DNA from: an uncultured Collinsella sp.
GTDB lineage: Bacteria > Actinomycetota > Coriobacteriia > Coriobacteriales > Coriobacteriaceae
Assembly (NCBI GenBank): GCA_902490325.1
Contig: CABUDJ010000034.1
Coordinates: forward strand, 1-20,573
Direction: 5' to 3'
Length of the DNA stretch: 20,573 bases
Each line of letters opens with the position of its first letter. Within the stretch, counting starts at the first letter, position 1. The position numbers and the translations under genes are program-made. The notes beneath the pieces are model-generated. The model saw nothing but the letters and a program-made list of their open reading frames with translations, searched no databases and was not told where the DNA came from. Shown in pieces: positions 15,490-20,573 of the stretch.

Positions 15490-15921
15490 TTACTGGATGC
15501 GAGTTCGGCAGTAGGGGCAGACCTTCCAGTGCGCGTCGAGCGGGCGATGGCAGCTGGGGCACACGTTGCGAACCTGGGTGTCGCACACGGGGCACACGAC
15601 AAAGTCCTTCTCGATGGGCGCGCCGCACTGCGGGCAGGTGCCGTACTGGGCAAGCTGGCGCTCGCGCAGGGCCATGTCCAGCTCCTGCTCCTCGCGGTCG
15701 GCCGCGTAAGAGTGCGGGCGCAGGACCAGGTAGGCGATGAGGCCAACAAACGGGATGAGGGCGATGATGCCCCATGCCACGTAGGCGCTGGCGCCGCGGC
15801 GGCGAGCGTCGATGAACACATAGACGACCGACAGCACGTACAGGGCGATGATAAAGCCCACGAAGGCGTAGATGACGCCCATAAGCTGCGGCGACATGAG
15901 CTCGTTGATGTATTTGGACAT
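15490..15921 (-). CDS. Membrane-anchored double zinc-ribbon protein
   Basis: A 143-residue protein with two membrane segments (about 13-37 and 47-68) joined by the short basic loop DARRRGASAYVAW. This arrangement is like the N-terminal PLDc_N-type membrane module. A charged helix (REEQELDMALRERQL, about 76-90) follows. The C-terminal part is a double zinc ribbon with four CxxC pairs: C96/C99, C110/C113, C121/C124, C135/C138. No catalytic residues are apparent. The zinc ribbons should face the cytoplasm if the N-terminus does. GAAAGG lies nine bases before ATG 15921. Its job is unknown; related proteins occur in many actinobacteria and are usually annotated only by domain. Its upstream region is the alternating-motif array. 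Confidence 0.85.
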   Translation of the reverse strand: MSKYINELMSPQLMGVIYAFVGFIIALYVLSVVYVFIDARRRGASAYVAWGIIALIPFVGLIAYLVLRPHSYAADREEQELDMALRERQLAQYGTCPQCGAPIEKDFVVCPVCDTQVRNVCPSCHRPLDAHWKVCPYCRTRIQ

Positions 15922-16013
15922 TGAGGTGTACCTTTCGGGGTAGTTACAGCTCGGGTTAGTGTAACACGGGGGTCAACGATTTGGCAGGTCGGGGCAGTGG
16001 GCGGACAGAAACA

Positions 16014-16673
16014 TCTCAATCTGTAACAGGTGGAGTCCTAAAACCTTTCTTACTGTTACAGATGAAGATGAACGGTCGGACCGCCGGGCCAATGTCTCGA
16101 TCTGTAACAGTAACTCGGCAAAATCCGTCCCAGATGTTACAGATCGAGACAAACCGTTCCCTCCCCGACTTCAATCTCAATCTGTAACACCTAGGCCTGA
16201 TATTCCCTCCTTACTGTTACAAATCAAGACAAACGATGACCCCACCAGTCATATGTCTCGATCTGTAACATCTAGACCCCAAATCCGCACCTTACTGTTA
16301 CAAATCGAGACAAACGAAAACCATCCCGACCGTTCATCTAAATCTGTAACACCTAGGGTCCAAAAACCCTTCTAACTGTTACAGATTGAGACAAAGAGAA
16401 ACGTCCAATCCCAAAATCTAAATCTGTAACAACTAGGGACCAGAAACCCTTCCACCTGTTACAGGACGAGACAAACGGTCACTCCATCAGACAAAAATCT
16501 CAATCTGTAACAGTTACTCACCAAAAACGGGTCTACCTGTTACAGATTGAGACAAACGGTGAACCAGCCGACCAAACGTCTCGATCTGTAACATCTAGAC
16601 CCCAAATCCCCCTCTTCCTGTTACAGAACGAGACGAACGTTCGACCGTGGACTCAGCATCTCGATCTGTAACG
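16014..16673. repeat. Array of 17 alternating 15-bp motifs with 40/41-bp spacing
   Basis: The forward motif, consensus TCTCRATCTGTAACA, starts at 16014, 16095, 16175, 16256, 16337, 16417, 16498, 16579 and 16659 (the last is degenerate at its end). The reverse-complement motif, TGTTACAGATYGAGA (often followed by CAAACG), starts at 16054, 16135, 16215, 16296, 16377, 16457, 16538 and 16619. Every reverse copy starts exactly 40 bp after its forward partner, and the next forward copy comes 40 or 41 bp later, so the full unit is 80 or 81 bp. Each pair can form a hairpin; unit 2 has 17 perfect pairs (16093-16109 with 16135-16151). The 25 bp inside pairs is partly conserved (CTAG plus CCC-rich); the 25 bp between units varies more. 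No ORF explains it. It lies between the divergent zinc-ribbon gene and GlpA-like operon. Confidence 0.95.
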
Positions 16674-16863
16674 GGTAACGGCATCGACCGCGAGCTTGGG
16701 TGGTGGTGCCCGCGGTCTGGCGAGGACGACATCCGTGCTGGGTCTTCCCTCGCCTGCCGTTGGCGGATGTTGCGGGGCTGTTCGCCGCATTGCCGCCGCA
16801 CTGGGGGTGTGCAGACCGTAGGATAGTCTTATTGACAGCCTTTCAACTGGTCTGGGAGGCACT
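16674..16863. other. Upstream region of the redox operon
   Basis: No gene. A 7-bp inverted repeat (GACCGCG/CGCGGTC, 16686-16717) is present. A possible -10 box TAGGAT (16819-16824) lies 40 bp before the start codon, without a convincing -35. GGGAGG at 16854-16859 is the ribosome-binding site of the first operon gene. Confidence 0.4.
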
Positions 16864-18321
16864 GTGACAGAAACGTTTGATATCGCGATTGTGGGCGCGG
16901 GCATCACCGGATGCGCCATCGCGCGACAGCTCGCGCGGTATGACTTGTCCATTTGCGTGGTCGAGGCGGCCAACGATATTGCGTTGGGCGCGTCGAAGGC
17001 CAACGGCGGCCTGGTGCATGCCGGCTACGACCCAGCGCCTGGCACGGTGAAGGCGCAGGTCAACGCCCGCGGCTGCGAACTCTACGGTACGTGGGCGCAG
17101 GAGCTGGGCTTTTTGTTCCGCCGCACCGGGTCGATGGTGCTGGGCTTTAACGACCAGGACCGCGCGCATCTGGAGCAGCTGCGGCGCAACGGCTTGGCGA
17201 ACGGCGTGCCCGAGCTGTCGATCATCGGGCCCGAGCGCATCCACGAGTTGGAGCCACGCGCGAGCGCCGAGGCAACATGCGCGCTGTGGTGCCCCTCGAC
17301 CGGTTTTGTCGACCCATTTGAGGTTGCCATCGCCGCGCTGGAAAACGCTGTCGCCAACGGGGTGACGTTTATGCGATCCACGCCGGTGGAGTCGATTGAG
17401 GTTGCCAACCAAGGCGCTGAGGCCGTGCGCTTTACGCTGACGACGCCCGCCGGCGATGTGCGCTGCCGCTGCCTCATTAACGCCGCGGGCAACGGCGCCG
17501 CCGACATCTCGCATATGGCCGGTGCCGAAGATTTTCAGATGGTCTGGCGCCAGGGCAACATCGTGGTGCTGGACAAGGAACCGCGCGCGGTCATGCCGCT
17601 CTACCCCGTGCCGACGCCGGTGTCGAAGGGCGTTATCGTGACGGGCACCGTGCACGGCAACACCGTGATCACCGCCACGGCTGCCGTGCGCGAGCCGGGC
17701 GACACGCAGACCTATGCGAGCGATGTGAACGCGCTGCTGACCGGCGCGCGCAAGCTGGTGCCCGATCTTGATACGCGACGCGTGGTGCGCGCATTTGCCG
17801 GCGGGCGTCCGGTCATTCAGGAAACGAACGACTTCTTTATTGGACAGTCGGCCGTGGTGCCGGGGCTGTTCCAGGCGGCGGGCATTCAGTCGCCGGGTGT
17901 GGCGAGCGCGCCGGCCATTGCCGAGCGCATGGAGCTTGTGATGCGCGAGGCGGGCGTGGAGCTGCACGAGCGGACGGACTGGAACCCAATTCGCCGCGCG
18001 CCGGACGATTTTGACCGCATATCGCTGGCGCGCAAGGAGGAGCTGATCGAGTCCGATCCCGCGTGGGGCCAGATTGTCTGCCGCTGCGAGACGGTGCCCG
18101 AGGCCGAGATCGTGGCCGCGATCCGACGCCAGCCAGGCGCGGTCTCGGTCGAAGGCGTCAAGCGCCGCTGTCGCGCCGGCATGGGCCGGTGCCAGAGCGG
18201 CTTTTGTCAGAGCCGCGTGGTGGCGATTCTGGCCCGCGAGCTGGGCTGCGACCCCAGCGAGGAGCTTTTGGAAGATGCCGGTTCTTGGCTGGTTGAGGGA
18301 CCGCTGAAGGGGGTGCGCTAG
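16864..18321 (+). CDS. GlpA-like FAD-dependent dehydrogenase with C-terminal [2Fe-2S] domain
   Basis: A 485-residue flavoprotein of the DAO family, related to the anaerobic glycerol-3-phosphate dehydrogenase subunit GlpA and to L-2-hydroxyglutarate oxidases. FAD binding: AIVGAGITGCAIARQLARYD at residues 8-27, then GASKANGGLVHAGYD. INAAGNGA marks the second FAD contact, and VRAFAGGRPVIQE with GIQSPGVASAPAIAE the C-terminal part of the DAO fold. After about residue 400 a BFD-like iron-sulfur domain follows, with C406-x-C408 (VCRCET) and C443-x4-C448 (AGMGRCQSGFC). Start GTG 16864 has GGGAGG four bases upstream. It is the first gene of a three-gene operon with a flavin oxidoreductase and DUF1667 protein, a set common in anaerobes. 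Glycerol 3-phosphate is the usual guess for substrate, but another 2-hydroxy acid is possible, so no symbol is given. No membrane segment. Confidence 0.88.
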   Translation: MTETFDIAIVGAGITGCAIARQLARYDLSICVVEAANDIALGASKANGGLVHAGYDPAPGTVKAQVNARGCELYGTWAQELGFLFRRTGSMVLGFNDQDRAHLEQLRRNGLANGVPELSIIGPERIHELEPRASAEATCALWCPSTGFVDPFEVAIAALENAVANGVTFMRSTPVESIEVANQGAEAVRFTLTTPAGDVRCRCLINAAGNGAADISHMAGAEDFQMVWRQGNIVVLDKEPRAVMPLYPVPTPVSKGVIVTGTVHGNTVITATAAVREPGDTQTYASDVNALLTGARKLVPDLDTRRVVRAFAGGRPVIQETNDFFIGQSAVVPGLFQAAGIQSPGVASAPAIAERMELVMREAGVELHERTDWNPIRRAPDDFDRISLARKEELIESDPAWGQIVCRCETVPEAEIVAAIRRQPGAVSVEGVKRRCRAGMGRCQSGFCQSRVVAILARELGCDPSEELLEDAGSWLVEGPLKGVR

Positions 18322-18322
18322 G

Positions 18323-19711
18323 ATGGCAGCGTTTGATATGCACGACGAACGCGCAGAGGCCGGAACCGCAGCGTCGGTGGCAACGCAGGCCTTCGACGTG
18401 GTCGTTATCGGAGGCGGCCCCGCCGGTATGGCGGCCGCGCTTGCCGCGCAAAAGGCCGGCGCGCAAGTGGCCATCGTTGAACGCGAACAGCATCTGGGCG
18501 GAATCCTCCGCCAGTGCATTCACCCGGGTTTTGGCCTGTCGCACTTTAAGCAGGAGCTCACCGGCCCCGAGTACGCGCAGCGCTTTATCGACCAGGTGCG
18601 CGCGACCGACATCGTGCTGTTCTTGGACAGCATGGTACTTGGAATCGATTCGGGCGAGGGCGCGGGCGCGTCGAGCGTGAACGAGGGTGCGGGAGATGCC
18701 GCAGTCCATACCGTCACGCTCATGAGCCGTGCCGGTATGCTGCAGCTCACCGGGCGTGCGGTCGTCCTTGCTATGGGATGCCGCGAGCGCACACGCAGCG
18801 AGATCAAGATCCCCGGCAGCCGTCCCGCCGGCGTGTTTACGGCGGGCCTGGCGCAGCGATACATCAATATCGAAAACCTCAAGCCCGGCTCACGTGCCGT
18901 CATTTTGGGCTCGGGTGACATCGGGCTGATCATGGCGCGCCGCTGTACGCTCGAGGGAATTTCGGTCGAGGGCGTGTACGAGCTCATGCCGTACGCCAAC
19001 GGTCTGCGCCGCAACGTCAAGAACTGCCTGGACGACTTTGGCATTCCGCTTCACCTGTCTACTACCGTCACACGCGTAATCGGACGCGACCGCGTGGAGG
19101 CCGTCGAGGTGAGTAAGGTCGACGAGCACCTGGCACCCATTCCGGGGACCGAGCGCGTTGTTCCGTGCGACACGTTGCTGCTTTCGGTGGGTCTGATTCC
19201 CGAGAACGAGCTTTCGGTGGGCGCGGGCGTTGAACTTGACCCGCGCACGCGCGGCGCCGTGGTGGACCAGAGCCTGCAAACGGGCGTGCCTGGCATCTTT
19301 GCCTGCGGAAACGTGCTGCACGTGCATGACCTGGCAGACAACGTGACGACCGAATCCGAGCGCGCCGGTGCGGCTGCGGCGGCGTGGGCGTTGAACGACG
19401 ACGCCGGGGCGAGCGCTGCGAGTACGGGCTGCGAACTCACGGTCTCCCCTGCCGGCATCGCGGGCTACGCATTGCCGGGGCGCATTACGGCTGTGGCGCT
19501 CACCAAGCTCAACTTCCGCGTGCGCCGACCGGTCAACGCCGCCCGCGTGCGCATTCTCGCTGGCGACGAGGAACTGTTTGCAGGCAAGGTCCGACCGTTT
19601 AAACCGAGCGCCATGGAAAGCTTCCCGGTGCCGGCAAAGGTGGTTCAGCGCGCACTCGACCTAGGTGCTAGCGAGATTGTCCTGTCCGTCGACCCCGTTG
19701 AGGAGGTGTAA
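18323..19711 (+). CDS. FAD/NAD(P)-dependent oxidoreductase, partner of the GlpA-like protein
   Basis: A 462-residue protein of the two-dinucleotide-binding flavoprotein type. A polar leader of about 24 residues precedes the FAD motif VVVIGGGPAGMAAALAAQKAG. GGILRQCIHPGFGLSHF, with a conserved Cys, is typical of this GlpA-operon partner. The NAD(P)-binding half follows (VILGSGDIGLIMARRC), then LLLSVGLIPENELS and GIFACGNVLHVHDLADNVT, the late FAD contact. The last 100 residues form a small extra domain (LTKLNFRVRRPVN). It starts one base after the stop of the GlpA-like gene, with AGGGGG upstream, and is followed four bases later by the DUF1667 gene. Probable role: pass electrons between the GlpA-like subunit and NAD(P) or another carrier. 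ATG 18323 is taken as start; ATG 18338 is a minor alternative. Confidence 0.88.
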   Translation: MAAFDMHDERAEAGTAASVATQAFDVVVIGGGPAGMAAALAAQKAGAQVAIVEREQHLGGILRQCIHPGFGLSHFKQELTGPEYAQRFIDQVRATDIVLFLDSMVLGIDSGEGAGASSVNEGAGDAAVHTVTLMSRAGMLQLTGRAVVLAMGCRERTRSEIKIPGSRPAGVFTAGLAQRYINIENLKPGSRAVILGSGDIGLIMARRCTLEGISVEGVYELMPYANGLRRNVKNCLDDFGIPLHLSTTVTRVIGRDRVEAVEVSKVDEHLAPIPGTERVVPCDTLLLSVGLIPENELSVGAGVELDPRTRGAVVDQSLQTGVPGIFACGNVLHVHDLADNVTTESERAGAAAAAWALNDDAGASAASTGCELTVSPAGIAGYALPGRITAVALTKLNFRVRRPVNAARVRILAGDEELFAGKVRPFKPSAMESFPVPAKVVQRALDLGASEIVLSVDPVEEV

Positions 19712-19715
19712 GGCC

Positions 19716-20114
19716 ATGAGCACGAATGCGACCGAGACATTACAGTTCAACTGCACCACCTGCCCATCCGAGTGTCTCCTGACCGTAGAGGTGGAGCGCG
19801 ATACCAACGGTGCCGTGGCAGCGGTGCGCTCCGTGACCGGAAACAACTGCCCACGCGGTGATAAATTCGCGCATCAGGAACTCACCTGCCCCATGCGCGT
19901 GCTCACCACCACCGTAGCGGTATCCGGCGGCGACGAGGCGCTGCTGCCCGTGCGCACGGTCGAAGCCATCCCGTTGGCACTCCACACCCAAGCGATGGGC
20001 CTCATCCGCACCCTGGTCGTCGAAGCCCCCATCCGCATGGGCGACGTCGTGCTGAAAGACCTCCTCAACACGGGCATCGACCTCATCGCCAGCATGGACA
20101 TCGACACAGCCTAA
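19716..20114 (+). CDS. DUF1667 cysteine-motif protein
   Basis: A 132-residue DUF1667 protein. The N-terminal 60 residues hold the family's cysteines: FNCTTCPSECLL (C-x2-C-x3-C), then GNNCPRGDKFAHQELTCPMRVLTTTV, suited to bind an iron-sulfur cluster or other metal. The C-terminal half has LLPVRTVEAIPLAL and IRMGDVVLKDLLNTGIDLIASMDI, a molybdopterin-enzyme-like small beta domain. AGGAGG nine bases before ATG 19716 supports the start; the preceding gene ends four bases earlier. In other anaerobes this family stands next to the same two flavoproteins, suggesting a third subunit of one dehydrogenase complex, in the place that GlpC fills in E. coli. That comparison is by position, not homology. Confidence 0.9.
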   Translation: MSTNATETLQFNCTTCPSECLLTVEVERDTNGAVAAVRSVTGNNCPRGDKFAHQELTCPMRVLTTTVAVSGGDEALLPVRTVEAIPLALHTQAMGLIRTLVVEAPIRMGDVVLKDLLNTGIDLIASMDIDTA

Positions 20115-20147
20115 GCAGCTCATTTGGGACGTGGCTCTTTTAGCTAC
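20115..20147 (+). repeat. Left copy of a ~33-bp direct repeat
   Basis: This segment begins right after the DUF1667 stop and contains CATTTGGGACG. It resembles 20441-20474 at most positions. The two copies flank about 290 bp that includes the inverted-repeat element. Confidence 0.6.
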
Positions 20148-20183
20148 CCCGCCATCCACCCCGCCCCTCCTCAATTGCGTTGA

Positions 20184-20228
20184 AATAGTTCCTGATTTCC
20201 GCCAGAACCCCGGCATCCAGGAACTATT
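20184..20228. repeat. 11-bp inverted repeat downstream of the redox operon
   Basis: AATAGTTCCTG (20184-20194) pairs perfectly with CAGGAACTATT (20218-20228), with a 23-nt loop. It has no U-run. It may weakly terminate the operon or be part of the repeat element. Confidence 0.5.
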
Positions 20229-20282
20229 CCACCGCAACTATCCTTGGAATCGGTATTTAGCTTGTTCCTACTTTAGTGCCAT

Positions 20283-20440
20283 TTCAAAACTATACCGGAT
20301 TACGGGGCTGATTCGGAGACCCCCATCCATACCGGCAATTTTCGATTTTTGATAAGCCCTCTACCTGCGGTTTAAATTTCGCGATTTTTCCCATGGTCAA
20401 GTAATACAGATCCAGCCCCGTAATCCGCCATACTTTTGAA
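20283..20440. mobile_element. MITE-like element with 28-bp imperfect terminal inverted repeats
   Basis: The left arm 20283-20310 and right arm 20413-20440 are inverted copies that match at 25 of 28 positions, with a perfect core CGGATTACGGGGCTG. They enclose 102 bp with no transposase and two similar A/T-rich segments (AATTTTCGATTTTT and AATTTCGCGATTTTT). Total length 158 bp. No clean target-site duplication is seen. It may be a miniature transposable element or an intergenic palindromic repeat family. Confidence 0.5.
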
Positions 20441-20474
20441 GCCAGCCCATTTGGGACGGGCCTCTTATGACTAC
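20441..20474 (+). repeat. Right copy of the ~33-bp direct repeat
   Basis: Partner of 20115-20147, sharing CATTTGGGACG, then CTCTT and CTAC with similar spacing. It directly abuts the right arm of the inverted-repeat element. After it, 20475-20573 shows nothing I can name. Confidence 0.6.
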
Positions 20475-20573
20475 TTTTTCCTGCGCGCTTGCCAGGCTCG
20501 CCATGGAGTGTCCCAAACTGCCGGCAGAGACGATATGAGCAGGACATAAAAACATTGAGAGCCCCTGCTGCAT

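Noticed and set aside
16014..16673. CRISPR array
   Set aside because: The motif alternates in orientation, intervals are about 25 bp and partly conserved, and no cas gene is nearby.
16832..16837. TTGACA as -35 box for the redox operon
   Set aside because: A -10 box 17 bp downstream would fall on the ribosome-binding site, leaving no leader.
16843..18519. Long minus-strand open frame opposite the GlpA-like gene
   Set aside because: Antisense to a gene with clear FAD and iron-sulfur motifs; the translated product has no recognisable domain.
20290..20547. Minus-strand 85-residue open frame
   Set aside because: It overlies the inverted and direct repeats and has no family features, so it is treated as a frame through repeat DNA.

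Overview
The window reads as a chromosomal segment from a high-GC, low-oxygen gut actinobacterium of the Coriobacteriia, most likely Collinsella or a close relative. This is inferred from overall composition, Shine-Dalgarno-type starts, the shortened ThrRS, and a GlpA-like / flavin oxidoreductase / DUF1667 trio typical of anaerobes. I could not run a search, so the genus is a guess.

Left edge (1-389, minus): the N-terminal part of a secreted protein whose gene runs off the window. A gene-poor stretch follows (390-754).

Positions 755-13169 (minus) hold one long cell-surface polysaccharide locus, transcribed right to left. In order of transcription it encodes a NusG/LoaP-like antiterminator, an initiating sugar-phosphate transferase, a GT2 glycosyltransferase, UDP-glucose 6-dehydrogenase, a GT4 glycosyltransferase, a D-glucuronyl C5-epimerase-like protein, a second GT4, an EpsG-type polymerase, a TupA-like ATP-grasp protein, a possible 28-residue ORF, a WzxC-type flippase, a UDP-glucuronate 4-epimerase-like protein and a CysE-type acetyltransferase. 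Together these describe a Wzx/Wzy-style pathway: the dehydrogenase makes UDP-glucuronate, one epimerase can make UDP-galacturonate, and the C5-epimerase could convert glucuronate to iduronate within the glycan. Most genes overlap or nearly touch. Several places look prone to switching: a G9 run inside the acetyltransferase start region, a G9 run in the leader of the initiating transferase, an A8 run at the start of one glycosyltransferase, and an inverted repeat bracketing the probable locus promoter. A 19-bp perfect hairpin also lies inside one glycosyltransferase gene.

Positions 13394-15921 (minus) carry terminators, thrS (lacking the usual TGS domain) with its promoter, and a small membrane-anchored double zinc-ribbon protein.

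Positions 15922-16863 contain no gene. They hold the most unusual object in the window: 17 copies of a 15-bp motif, alternating in orientation, placed every 40-41 bp over about 660 bp. It sits between two divergently transcribed units.

Positions 16864-20114 (plus) encode a three-gene redox operon: a GlpA-like FAD enzyme with a C-terminal [2Fe-2S] domain, a pyridine-nucleotide-type flavoprotein and a DUF1667 cysteine protein. They probably form one dehydrogenase complex. Positions 20115-20573 are non-coding and hold nested repeats that resemble a small miniature inverted-repeat element.
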